DNA of 64,000 nucleotides from Hyalella azteca (lineage: Eukaryota > Arthropoda > Malacostraca > Amphipoda > Hyalellidae). The notes under the pieces were generated by a model that saw nothing but the letters and a program-made list of their open reading frames with translations, searched no databases and was not told the DNA's origin. Positions 51,312 through 63,581 of the stretch are shown here, in pieces. Both the position numbers and the translations under genes were made by a program. The stretch's first letter is position 1. Each line of letters starts with the position of its first letter. The stretch is from contig NW_025932456.1 of NCBI RefSeq assembly GCF_000764305.2, positions 62,001 to 126,000 of the forward strand, written 5' to 3'.

Positions 51312-52004
51312 GCGGCAACTGAACAAGTTATAATGTAGTCTGACCATTCTGACGTGACTGCAACTACGCAATCTTTAGGAAACATTTTGGATTGACTTGT
51401 TATTACGTTCTGCATGTTAATTTGGCAGGAGGCAGGAGCATTGAAGTATATATACTGCGGATTGTGGAAGTTGAAAATTTTATGAAATGGCATGTTTGCA
51501 AAGTGCATACTGCAATTTTTCAATCAAACAAAAATTTGACAATCAAGCCGTGAGATTTCACACCTACTGAAATTATGATATTAGAGCCATGATATTTAAG
51601 AAAAAAAGTACTTTTCCAGCCCTGCAAGAGACTGTGCCACAGTCTCTAAAATTGGTGTCCTTTTTGCAAATATTTTGATCATTAAAGAAGAATATCTCTT
51701 TGAGCAATATCTCTGATTTGATATTGCTGCTAAGATTGCTTGTCTTGGGAATTATGTATTGAATTTAACACACTAGTAGTAAATATTTTGGCCAAAGTAA
51801 CTGCAATATAGTTACTAGTAGTAGTTTGGAAGTGGAACTGAACGTGTCAGTGCCTGCCTACTATAATGTTAGCTCCTGAACTCTCACCAGATGGTTCTTT
51901 CAAGTTTTTTTTTACAAGATTGTTTTTATTTTGGACTGGAAAATGTTGGCTTTCTTTACTTGTGCATTGTTCATAATTTCTTCAAAGGGATGTGTATATA
52001 CAGG
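51312..52004. other. No gene seen
   Basis: AT-rich spacer between the TTAA element and the broken transposon gene. Confidence 0.45.
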
Positions 52005-52110
52005 GTTTGTACCAGTTATGAAAAACCTGGAAATTCATGGAATTAAAATTTTCATTTTCCATGCCTGGAAAGTCATTGGATTTAATTTCAGGTTATAGAG
52101 TCACAGAATT
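52005..52110 (+). repeat. Repeat-like leader of the broken transposon gene
   Basis: The stretch combines GAAAAACCTGGAAATTCATGG with CATTTTCCATGCCTGGAAAG, two imperfectly self-complementary CTGGAAA/TTTCCA blocks. Such blocks commonly accompany transposon-derived finger genes in animal genomes. It lies about 200 bases upstream of the broken gene and is probably part of the same element, although I could not define termini or target-site duplications. Confidence 0.35.
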
Positions 52111-52301
52111 TGCAAATAGAAGTAAAAAAGGAAGTGGTTTTTCTGTGCTGTGTGTGTTTACTGTTTGTGCAGTCTCTTGTTTCCTGCATTCTGATTGGTT
52201 CTCCAATCACGTGAGCTCAGTCACCAAGTTCAGTTGCATTTGACAACTTTTTGATGTGCAGTAGCAGCATTCCATCTTCAGCATGCAATTTCTACATCAC
52301 C

Positions 52302-52961
52302 ATGCCTGGAAAGTGTAAATTTCATGACTTGTGGTTAAGAATAAAAGCTTATTGTGACTGGCTTGCTTGCCATTCAGAGCATGAAGGTGTGGCGATATGT
52401 ACATTGTGCTTGAAAGACTTTGATGTGTCAAATATGGAGGAAGCAGCTTTAAAGAGCCATGCCAAAGGCAGCTAACACACCAAGTTAGCTAAGCAACACA
52501 GTGAAGAGAAAAGCATAGTGCAGTCACGCATTTCCAATTTGTGGTCCACTGACAGCAATGCTACTGCAGTTTCTTGCTCCAGAATCAGCACTGTAGTGTC
52601 TACTGCCACTGTGAATGTAGAGACAGAGAGCAGGCCTGTATCCACTGCCAAAGCCAACCCCAATGGTGAACTGACCAGCTTTGTAACAAGAGATGTAAAG
52701 CTTTGTAATGAAAGAAGACCCAGAAGATGAAGGCTCTGTTGAACAAGCTAGATGAACTGAAGATGAAAAGGCATACAGAGGAGGGCATCAAGGCACTTGA
52801 GCAAGCAGCAGAGGAATATGCAGAAGCAATGGAGAGAAAGAGGGATTTGAAAATTATTGCCAAGTTAACGCCATGAAATATCTTTGGAAACAAAGCAACA
52901 GGAGCTAGACACTCTTGAACTGAACATTAAAGAAAAAGTTAATGAAATGGCTGCCAGTTGA
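52302..52961 (+). pseudogene. Transposon-derived BED-like zinc finger plus coiled-coil protein, broken
   Basis: From the ATG at 52302 the frame reads MPGKCKFHDLWL and then a CTLC...LKSH...H pattern typical of the BED-like finger at the N terminus of many hAT-type transposon-derived proteins. A TAA at 52473-52475 interrupts it where the second His segment (HTKL) begins. The same frame then runs to TGA at 52728-52730. A helix-rich segment (KALLNKLDELKMKRHTEEGI, then LEQAAEEYAEAMERKRDL) continues in another frame from 52724. A further frame change leads to KQQELDTLELNIKEKV and a final TGA at 52959. One stop and at least two frameshifts make it a dead copy. Family assignment rests on remembered motif style, so the superfamily is uncertain; the recognition of a decayed mobile-element gene is firmer. 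Confidence 0.6.
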
Positions 52962-53884
52962 ATGTTGGGTAGTGGTGTTGAAGAGTGTTCTGAACTGTAT
53001 TTACATTATCATGTACAATCTAGTGTGCATTACTCAAAATTTGTTGTGATTTGACACTATTGAATTCATAATAATACAAGTGTGGGGTGTGGGCTTGATT
53101 TTCAGATTTGTGTCATTTCTGTTCCTCTGTGTCTGCCTACTCTATGCATTTACACGTTTGCAATTTATCAACCGTAGGAGATGATAGAATATGCATGATT
53201 AGTCTTTCAGTCGTGCTAAGCCTTTCATCTATGAGTCTTGAAATATTATATTGATGGTCAAGGAAAAGTTGTGAATTTTTTTTTAAATACTGGTACAAAC
53301 CTTGTATATACATAATAATTTTTGGCATTGTGTACTTGTTGTTTGACATTAAAGTCTTGAAAGAAAGTGTCTTAGAATTTCTCACCCTGAGTATTAAAAT
53401 TTAGTAATTTTTAAGCTATTTCATTGCTTTTAGGGAAATGCACTAAAGTTATCTAGAATCACACCTTATAGGGACCTTCAAACAATAATTCTATCTGCAT
53501 ATTCTGTTTTAAAATTTAGCACTTCAAATATTTTTGAATCTTGTTTCAATCATTCACCTGCTCATTTTCATTAGAACAAAGAAAAATGGTACCTATTTAC
53601 ATTTGATGCAAAATGTAAGTGAATATTTGTAAACAAACCAGTTCAACTACGTGCTTCTGGCTCGTAAAAGCTTAATGTATAAAAACTTGCATCTATATTG
53701 CTGTGCCATGACCCCTTCTTGTGGTCAAGACACGTTAACGTGACAGGCCCACACTGACAGCTTGCCTGCAAACTGCACTGGCAATTTGCTTTTTGTAACC
53801 TTTTTTTGTAACACTGATAAATTCTGCCTCATCTGATTTGAAATTATCTTCCAGAGATTATTGTATTATAATCCCTTATTAAAA
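52962..53884. other. Upstream region of KLHL18
   Basis: Should hold the promoter and 5' UTR of KLHL18, or an intron before the first coding exon: AAATTATCTTCCAG at 53841-53854 would be a good acceptor. No TATA box or transcription start could be assigned with confidence. Confidence 0.4.
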
Positions 53885-56800
53885 ATGGCAGACAATGATT
53901 TTATGCCATTAGCTGATATCAAGTGTGGCTTGGATACACTTGATAGTGTAGACACAGAAGACTACACTATATTCAATCAAATGGACCTTTCCCTCCTTGC
54001 CTTCCAGAACTTTGAGGAAATTAGAAGGAAAGGAAAACTCTGTGATGTCACCCTCAAGGTTTGAATTCTTGTAAAATTTTATAAATCTATGTATAATTTA
54101 TCTTTTTATCAATTACCTTATTTGATGTTTAGAACATTTTTATTATATATTCAATCCTGGCTGTTATCATTAAGTGAACCACAATCTCTTAGAAAACGAG
54201 TGTTTCACCTATAAAAAATACTTTCACAGCCCACAAAACAGGGTAGCTTAGGTTTAATAGGAAGCAAAGTGATTTTCAAGGCCTAATCCGGTCTATACAA
54301 GATTACTTTGTTTATTTATCCCTGTGTCTTGGAGATTTATAAGCATTCTAGGGCATTCCAAGTTATTTCAATAATAGACATCAACACACTTTTTCCACTC
54401 GTTCCTCTAAAAAAGCTTTTTTCCTGCATTTGTGCTATACTTATTATACAAGGACCTATATAAATCTGCTTACTATAACATGCTTAACTGCCTAGGTCTA
54501 ATCTTATCTGTTTTTTTTTTTTTGTGATTTATTTATTACTCAATTTCAGGTTTCCATTCATGTAAAGTTGTCAACAGATCTGATTTGATTACTCAAAAGA
54601 AATATTTGTTCCAGGTGGAGGAACAGAGCTTCTCAGCTCACCGCATTGTGCTGGCTGCTGTGATGCCATATTTCAATGCAATGTTTACCAATGGCATGGT
54701 TGAGAGCAAGCAGAGAGAAATTACAATGCAAGGCATTGAACCTGGGTAATATTTCACTTCTCCACTATTTTCCTTACTTCTCTGATGTGTTATACAAGTG
54801 TCATTTTCAATTTAAAGAATCTAACGTGGAAAATATTTCATGGACTAGGTTACTCTTAACATGGAAGATTCACCATATTCATGTCCTTTGAATTTCTCAA
54901 ATGTTCTAATATTTTTAATTCAGGTATCATTTTTTTATTTTATTTTAGTTGCTTCTATTGGATGCTTCTGATTGTCATAATGGAGTAATGTATTTGGTCT
55001 CACACTGACAGCCTTTGAGCTTTGATGTCATTCTTAATAAAATGCCAATTGTTTCGTTTTAAGATATTACAATGCATCATTATTTACAATTCATATGTTT
55101 ATGTATGCTCATTGCCAGAAAGATTAACTAAAAATTTTCATTGCAGGGCATTGGAATCTCTCATTAACTTTGCCTATTCTGGCAAGATCAAAATTGATGG
55201 TGACAATGTCCAGTCGCTTCTGGTGGGCTCCTCGTTCCTTCAGCTCCTACAAGTTAAAGAGGCTTGTGCAAATTTCCTCATAAACAGGTACTATATATAT
55301 ATCTTATATATATTGAAAATTTGTTTCTCAAATGATTGCTGATCATTTCTTGAACATGCATTTGACGCATATTTTCGTTGCTCTACCATATTTTAAAACT
55401 TCACATTTGAATGCCAAATTTGTGCAAATGCAATTTAATATATTCAGTATTCATGATTATTTTCAAACAGGTTGCATCCGCGAAATGTTCTCAGCATACG
55501 GAGTTTTGCAGAAACCTTCTCTTGCCCGATGCTTGTTGAATCCTGCAATCGTTATTTGCAGAAACACTTTCTGCAAGTTGCTGCATCTGAGGATTTTCAC
55601 CAGCAGACTTTTGAAAGCGTCTTGGAAATAATTTCTAGAGATGAATTGAATGTCCCTTCTGAATCAAGCGTAAGTTAATGATAGGTTTAATGGTTTATTC
55701 ACGATTGTAAAGGAATTAATTTTTTGGGTAAAGTAATCATGTTAATTTCATTAACATTTCCCATGAACTGTCGAGGCTTTCATCCAACTCATATACTGCC
55801 GTCAAGTTTGTAATGAAACAGAAAGGTGAACCATTGTCAAATATTGGTACTCATTTTCAGATGAATTTAAAATTGAATTAATTATATTGAGCAGATGACC
55901 AGATTTTCTCTAGCCATGAGAATTTTTTTACAGGTTTTCGAGACTGCGATGTCTTGGGTGAAGCGTGACGAGCGTCGCATTATTCATCTCCCTGAAATTC
56001 TCAAGAAGATCCGCATGCCTCTCCTCACTCCGGAGTATCTCTCTGATCGAGTTGCCACTGAGAACCTCATTAGGTCGTCGCACGAGTGCAGGTAACAACT
56101 TGTCTCTGCTCGTGGCTGGTGGTGTGTGCTGTGTGTGATCGTCATATGCGGTAATTTATTTGATGTAGAAATTTGGAATCGATCGTGATTATAGCATACA
56201 ATTGCGTTGGAAGAAACGCAAACGCACAAGTTTGTTGTTGGTACAAGAAGTGTTCAGCCTTGAACTTCATGTTTTTATGCTTTCATTGCCAACTTTCAAA
56301 ATTTTATATTAAATTTTAGTAGCTTTTGTTAAAACGTATGTGGACATGACGCAACGATCATACTAACGTTTTGAATTCTTCTCGTCATTATCAATGCCAA
56401 TACTTTTCACTATTCAGAGATCTTCTCGATGAAGCCAAAGATTATCACCTGATGCCGGAAAGACGACCATTGCTACAAAATTTCCGCACCCGACCTCGCT
56501 GCTGTAACGACATTGTTGGACTCATCTATGCCGTTGGTGGCATCACTAAGTCTGGTGAGTCCTGTTTTTTTTTTATTCAAGACCTGTAATCTGCTCTAAT
56601 TTGAATGGAAGAAAGATCCTTTCCTCTTGACTTTAACTATTGCTTTATTGTCACGTTCCGACAAAGATGTTGATTTTTATAACAAAATAATGTAATTGTG
56701 AGTGCTAGGACGCGATTGACGTTGAAAAATTTTTGCAGGGGACTCGTTGAGTACAGTGGAAGTTTTTGATCCGGTGTTGCGACGCTGGGAGATGGCAGAG

Positions 56801-58986
56801 AGCATGTCGATGCTGCGATCGCGCGTAGGAGTTGTCGTGATGGACAAGAAGCTTTACGCCATCGGCGGCTATGATGGACATGATCGACTGGCGACCGTCG
56901 AGGTGTTTGATGTGAGACAGAAGAGTTGGAGCAAGGTTGCGCCCATGAACTGCAAGAGGAGGTGAACTTCTACGCTTGTAATCAATCAATCTTGTTTTTG
57001 TACTCAATTTCATTTCATAAAATTTGCTTTTCCCAAAATTATGAGAAGATATTTATTTTACTCATTATGTTCTCTATTTCATGCTGCCATCTACAGCGAA
57101 ATTTTATTTACTGCATAATTTTGTTGCAAGATGTTATAATGTCTTGGGAGTCTTTGCACCGTTACCGAATATCTTCCCTTGTTGGACTCTCATAGCTCTT
57201 AGTCACATGACTAATTGTGTTGAAGCTCGAACTTTATGGGGCTACATATGTCCTGATTTGCCCCTAACCCATGACAAACGATCATTTGTCCCACATTCTA
57301 AGTATGATCCAGCCAGTGATTCATGCTTTCTATTTTAACTAGTGTTACTTTTTTCAGTTACGATATGACCACGATTGTTAAGTTACTTTTACGAATACTG
57401 TTGCCAATAGAATTCCAGAATATTAGAATACTGTTACTTTTAGAATTCCAGTTAAAAATTTCTAATGTGACTATGCTAGTAATGTAATGTGAACACCATA
57501 GTAGCCATCGATATATTTTTTAGGAACCAGTATATTTCTTACTATCAGATCTTTGAGATTCCATTTAATATCTTATGTATGTTTGTATCCATGTTACTCA
57601 CTGGTCTACTTATAAGACTCGATAAGAAAGGTTTACAAAAACTTTCTTGTTAGTCACCAGTGACTGAATAATTACGGTACTGATGACATGCTGTGCAGTG
57701 CTGTGGGTGCAGCCGTACTCCAGGGTCTGCTGTATGTGTGCGGGGGATATGACGGCTGTGCGTCCCTCAACACCGTAGAGTGCTACAGGGCAGAGGACGA
57801 CGCGTGGCGCATGTTGACGTCCATGTCTAACCATCGCAGCGCTGCTGGCGTCGTTGCTTTTGATGGCCACGTCTATGCGATGGGCGGTCATGATGGCCTC
57901 AGTATTTTTGATTCTGTTAGTGTTTGTTCTAGTTTCCTCTAAGCCTTACTTCTATTGCATTGTTGGTATTCCATTAGCAATTGAACAAGAGGGATTTATT
58001 GTCGTAGCATTCATCTCGTATTCGTTAGTAACTCGTACACATAAAGACTGCAAAAGCTTATCGCAATTTTACTGTCTTCATATAGCCATGCCTAGGATAT
58101 CCAGACAAACTGCAAGATCTGATCTAATTGGCAGGTGATTCGTCATTTTGATGAAGAATACTAATAAGGATCCATACGAATTCAATGAAAGGATTGTGAC
58201 AATTTGACGAAACGAAAAAGTTTATAAACTCAACTCACACTGCCCTAATGACTGGTTCAGGTTGAGCGCTACAACCCGACGACGGCTTGCTGGTCGGCAG
58301 TGGCGCCCATGCTGAGCAAGCGGTGTCGCCTGGGTGCGGCCACACTCAACGGCAAGCTTTACGTCTGTGGAGGTTACGACGGATCTTCCTTCCTCAGAAC
58401 CGTTGAAGTCTTCGACCCCATCACTAGCAAGTCAGTTTAACAGCGCCACCGTGCAAAGTTTTTATGTGCGATGGCGGTGATTTTGGCGTCTAAAATTAAT
58501 AAATTTTCTTATATAGTTTTCCAATTTTACTTTACCGAGAATTTCGGTATATTGTTGGAGAGTTTTCGTATTAGGCATTCTTGCATTAGCCTTTTACTTT
58601 ATGAGTTAATTAATCAAGCATCGATTTATTAACGATACTAATTTAATGATTACTAACGATACTACGATGCATCGATTCCAGAAACTTTATTTCAGTTAAT
58701 AGCTGCTATTTACTTGTATAGTCAATGAAATTGCAAGCACCTATGTAAAGAAATATTTATTGTCAGGTGGTCGTTCGTAGCGCCAATGAACGTGTCCCGC
58801 TCACGCGTGGCGCTGGTCGCTAACATGGGCCTCTTGTACGCCATCGGCGGCTACGATGGCTGCAACAATCTGTCCACGGTGGAGGTCTACAATCCTGAGA
58901 CAGACAAGTGGGACTTCATTTCCTCGATGTGTGCTCACGAGGGTGGCGTTGGCGTCGGTGTCATCCCGTGTCCTACGGAGAGATAG
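53885..58986 (+). CDS. KLHL18: Kelch-like protein 18 (BTB-BACK-Kelch, CUL3 adaptor), complete, 10 coding exons
   Basis: Exons read from the sequence: 53885-54058, 54615-54745, 55147-55287, 55471-55669, 55934-56091, 56418-56554, 56739-56961, 57699-57915, 58261-58430, 58767-58986. All nine introns are GT/AG and the joined frame is open for 589 codons; vertebrate KLHL18 is about 574. The ATG at 53885 sits in AAAAATGG; the frame upstream has no other ATG before the exon boundary. The BTB domain covers roughly residues 45-150 ([38 protein letters not shown]), BACK about 150-265 ([10 protein letters not shown]), and six Kelch repeats about 305-585 with GG-YDG motifs ([45 protein letters not shown]). 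In this family the BTB/BACK part binds Cullin-3 and the Kelch propeller binds substrate for ubiquitylation; Aurora A is a known mammalian KLHL18 target. The N-terminal ~45 residues are divergent. An acceptor-like CCAG at 53851-53854 suggests a 5' UTR intron. No AATAAA was seen after the stop; CATAAA near 59386 is the nearest variant. Confidence 0.96.
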
Positions 58987-60854
58987 AGTCCAGCACGTCT
59001 GCCGAGACGCGATAATCGTTATGTTGAATACCGTTCGCCGGGCTGCCCTCGTCTTGCTTTGACTTATTTGTAAGGTTAGGTGTCCTTTTTAGTGCTGTTT
59101 ACTTACCTCCACACGGAGTGAAGTTTTAATTAGACTTCAACGATGCTGAATCAAGGTACTATGTCTGCTTCATTCAATTAACAGGAGGAAAATTGTCAAC
59201 ATTTTATGTGGGTTTCCAAAATCTAATTTCAATCAACACCAAACAGATACGTCCACTCGGACTGTTTTCAGGAAGGTCTTGGTTGAAAGCGTTCTCGTAC
59301 GTTGATTACATTACGTAGCCTTTACTTTGACTTTTAATAATTCCACCATTATTTGCTGAAAATTTACTGTCGTGCAAAAAGCTATTCATAAAGTATTTGT
59401 AAACCAAAAATAATTTCAAATTTTGATTTGTGTTCAAACAATATTCTCAAACTTGCGATTAATTATTTTAGAAGCAACATATTTCATAATTAGCCGTTGA
59501 TACCTGGTGCATGCGCTCTTCTGTCGGTCGTTATCTTGCTGTTGACCACGCCACCGGTAAGCGTCTTAGTTCTCGGTCATTATTCGGTGTGCTAGAGGTT
59601 CAATGTTGTAGGCAGTTACTCTATTCAATTTCATATATTTTACGGCCTCTCTATTTCTATTCTATTTAGGTATGACTTCTCGTATGCTTTCATCTGTATT
59701 AAGTGCAAAACCATGTACACTGGCCGAGAAGACGATGTCGTTTGTTTTGATTGTTGAATATTTTGTATGGATCACTCTCATGGTAAATGATAAGGAAAAT
59801 TTCTTAGTTATGCTAATTTTTAAGGATATTCGTAAGAACTTTTTAACGATAAGTTCATATTTGAACGATTTTAAGCTACCAGTAGGTGTCCTCCCATCGC
59901 TTGCCTGGATCTCAGACGCGAGCGATGGAACGGCATCTGCTGAGCTCGTTATTTGTTCATGACTCTCATTACATTTAATATTTAAAGCCCCACAGGTTGG
60001 CGAGGAATGAATTTTGTACTAATACACATTTCATTCCCTTACAACATTCCATTATAGATTTTCTGTAAACCTGCACATTCATTTATGGGTCACCTAACTT
60101 GTGGCCCGCTGGTAGTTACGTCTTGTTGATAAGGACAATACAATTTCCCATCTTTTTTGTCAAGTTGCGGTTATTTTAGAGCGGCTATGTTCATGTCAGT
60201 TTCATCGCTTCCCTTCTTCCTGCTACTTTTTTAGAGAAACATGTCTAATCCTGTTCAGAAAACTGTTGGCTGTCTCGAGGAGTAACACATTCTCTGAATT
60301 ACGGCCATGAGTGTCGTTACCCATGTCTACAATTTCTTGCATGTGCATCAAACGTCTGTGATCAAAGTGACAATTAATTAAATCTTTGTACATAGGTCGG
60401 TCTTTCATTTGAGACTCCTTGCTATGTTACATGTAACGCTACCTCAATTTTAACTTTGTTGAAAGTTAACATGTAGTAATGGGTTAGCATCATAATCTAG
60501 TGATGAAAAACCTTCACCTAAAAAATATATTCTCGATGGCAGACCCGCAACTATATATAGGCTAGGTAGTGGGTAATCACCTCCCGACAAAACTAAGTTC
60601 AAAGGCATGAAACATTTTAATGTGAACTTCGATCTGATGCAGGAACTCTATGAATTGAAGGCTATACAAACGATACTTATACAAAATATTATCTCGGGCA
60701 TGAAAATCTGTACACGAGTCCATGGCGCCCGAAACCTGCAGCCAGTTTTGTAGGGTGACTTACCAGCGTGACATTCGTTGTTTGATTGTGTGGTGTCTTG
60801 TCATTGTCACGGACACGCTGAATTGACAAGAACTTCAAACGATCACAAGATGCC
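58987..60854. other. Intergenic space between convergent KLHL18 and GTF3C3
   Basis: Holds both 3' UTRs. No canonical AATAAA on either strand was seen close to the stops; CATAAA at about 59386 (+) is a candidate variant signal. The 96-codon frame at 59672-59962 shows no domain. Confidence 0.5.
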
Positions 60855-63561
60855 TCATACGGTGATATATTTCTGTGTGTAGTAGCGCGCTAAACTAGGA
60901 CTGTTTTTCTTGTAGAGCAGGGCTAGGCTGAAGGCGATCTCGTGAGTTAAGTCCATGCATGGCTGCCCCTCTTCTTGTACGGGCCTTGGACAACTTAAAG
61001 CTAGTTCATAATAATAAATGGCTTGGTGCAGGACATTGAGTTGGTGCATTGCTCGTCCAATGTTGTACAGAGACTCCTGACAGTCGCCTCTAAGCTCTCG
61101 ATAGCTGTTGAGGAAAACCCAGGCTTGTGTGACGAGTGTATTCTTGTCGGCGCTGAACTTCTGACATGCCATGTGAATGTAGGTGAGACCTAACATTAAC
61201 GAGGCTAGAGGATCATGTTGACGTCGCTTGAATACCTTCATGTATTCTGCAAGCGAGTATTTGTACGTCCCTGCCACCAAACAGTTGTGGCCATTGAGCA
61301 TAGAACAAGCCAGAATCTCGGGATGCTTCTGCGACAGCCGCAATAGGAACCTGTTGTGCCTGAAGTCGTTCGCCCGACTGATCACTTGGTTGAGAAGGTT
61401 CCAGGCTCTCGGTAGTTGCGGTGACCGAACGACGATATCTCTCATCAAATTGAATGCAAAGTGTGAATTACTGTTGGCCATTGATGCCTGCAGGCAGAGG
61501 AATTCTACCTCTCGGCCGTATTTCTTAGCTAGAAGCCGCGATCCCAAGGCCCCATAAACCAAAGCCTCTAAGTCGGAGAATCTGTTGGATACATGATGCA
61601 TTTAGTGATATTTTAAGCTATTGATGAATAATTTTAAGTACTTCTGAATTAAATTATTTTCTATGATTACAAATAAACTCCTATTCATCATGTGCTGTTA
61701 AACATTTTACAGCAGTTTCGAAAGCCTGAGTACGAGCTCATTTAATTCAATGATAACCAGGTGCATTTTTGATTTTAATGTAGAATGTAAAAAAATGCAA
61801 CAATAATTTAAATGAAGAATCTCAATCAGGAGTCTTGTAATTTAATACATAATACACCGTACGCAAAATACAATTTAACGGCAGTCACGCACCTTTTACT
61901 GCGGTAGAGAATACGACACGCGTTGCAGAAGAGCTGCCACTGATCCTTGAGCGGCACCTGCGTGTCAGTGTATCGCGGCTCCCGGTCCTCGGCTGGCTCG
62001 CCCTTAGACTCACGTAGTTCTCTGAGCGCATCCAGCTTGTTGGAAGCTTTCTTATTGTTTATTAAAACCTCGGCCTCATCGCGCGACCTGCAGACACGAA
62101 ACGTAAACCAGGTTACATTGCTTGGGTTTCGTTTAGGACGACACATCCGAAGCTCCACTGTAAGCTCCGCATGCTAACGACACCACTAAATGTTCACAGC
62201 TATCAGAGGCTGAAACTCACCACTCGCTGCTCCCATCTCAGTGTCACTTGACTTCTCGACCACTTTGAATGAATTTAATAGAACGATGTGCACTCAAGCT
62301 AGACTACTTCGAAATCAATATCATCCAAATACCAGCAAAAAAAGTGGTAGCAGTAAAAATCATACTAGATGTTGGCTCATTTTTCTACCTTCTCAAGATA
62401 CATCGATAGCAGTACAATTGATACAAGACGATCCATGTGAGCACATCACTTCAACCTCTCATCATAGCTACCTCATCATACATAGCAATAATATGTTAGG
62501 TGAAACAAGATGGTAGATGTAAGCACATCACTTAGATATTCTACCGCATCTAACTTCAATTATGATCATCTTCAGATCATGATCAAGTCGCCAACAATAG
62601 ATACTTGTACTCACCTCACGCGCACAAAATGTTTGGCCAAAAGCAACTTGGCATTTTCTACGAACTCGTCCACAAGTCCGCACTCAAGCAGCAGCCCACA
62701 TCTGCTGTACAGCACCTGCGGCAGAAGTGTGTTGATAACAGCATAAAATAGCGGCTAGTGGTGGCAGGCAAGTAGTTTTTCGCTACCAATGTTGACATAG
62801 GGATTCGGCATTTGGCGTGGGGATTTCTTCGGGTATGGATAGTATTGATAGTCGCGCTTGACTTTCTGCTGTCGTGCCACTTGATCGTCGAGAGGACGCT
62901 ATGACACTCAACTGAGAAATCTCATAGTCGACTGTGTGACCTGACAGTCGCCTGAGTCACCTGACAGTCGACTGTGTGACCCGACATTCGACTGTGTGAC
63001 CCGACAGTCGACTGTGACCCGACAGTCGACTGTGTGACCCGACAGTTGACTGTGTGACCCGACAGTCGACTGTGTGACCCGTCAGTCGCCTGTGCGACCC
63101 GACAGTCGACTGTGTGACCCGACATTCGACTGAGTCACCTGACAGTCGACTGTGTGACCTGACAGTCGACTGTGTGACCCGACAGTCGACTGTGTGACCC
63201 GACAGTCGACTGTGTGACCCGTCAGTCGCCTGTGCGACCCGACAGTCGACTGTGTGACCCGACATTCGACTGAGTCACCTGACAGTCGACTGTGTGACCT
63301 GACAGTCGACTGTGTGACCCGACAGTCGACTGTGTGACCCGACATTCGACTGAGTCACCTGACAGTCGACAGAGTCACCTTATAGTCGACTGAGACACCT
63401 TATAGTCGAATGAGACACCTGCCAGTCACCTGGCAATCGAGTGGACGCTCTGAAGGGTCCTGGTCGAGCAGCAGCAGGGCGGCCTGCGTCTGGCGCTGCT
63501 CGTGCAGGATGGCGGCGAGAGTGAGGCGAGCCATTGCGTTCTCGGGTGCAAACTCGACGAC
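60855..63561 (-). CDS. GTF3C3: General transcription factor 3C subunit 3 (TFIIIC TPR subunit), 3' part only
   Basis: Four exons on the - strand, in transcript order: 63561-63430, 62715-62615, 62087-61893, 61581-60855. They join in one frame (132+101+195+727 bases) to give 384 residues and a TGA stop. The 5' half of the gene lies beyond the right edge; the vertebrate protein is close to 890 residues. The reading matches the C-terminal half of TFIIIC102/Tfc4: a TPR pair in the first two exons (ENAMARLTLAAILHEQRQ, then YSRCGLLLECGLVDEF), a charged linker (RSRDEAEVLINNKKAS), and a final TPR block (NGHNCLVAGTYKYSL, LGLTYIHMACQKF, CQESLYNIGRAMHQLNVLHQ). The protein is the TPR scaffold of TFIIIC that bridges promoter-bound TFIIIC to TFIIIB for tRNA and 5S transcription in the nucleus. 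The donor at 63429 abuts a minisatellite, and the acceptor before 63561 has a foldback element 20 bases away. The neighbouring gene is convergent. Confidence 0.92.
62926..63424. repeat. 20-bp palindromic minisatellite in GTF3C3 intron
   Basis: About 24 units of ACAGTCGACTGTGTGACCCG and variants; ACAGTCGACTGT is a perfect 12-base palindrome. A seven-unit series (63061-63200) is repeated exactly at 63201-63340. The array touches the splice donor of the GTF3C3 exon 63430-63561, and variants containing CAGGTGACT on the - strand copy that donor. Confidence 0.95.
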
Positions 63562-63581
63562 CTAGGATCAGGTGCAGCTTT

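Noticed and set aside
59672..59962. 96-codon frame downstream of KLHL18
   Set aside because: No domain, lies in the 3' intergenic space, composition like chance.
62922..63345. Three overlapping frames repeating TVDCRVTQS on the - strand
   Set aside because: These are the 20-bp intronic minisatellite cycling through three frames, not protein.
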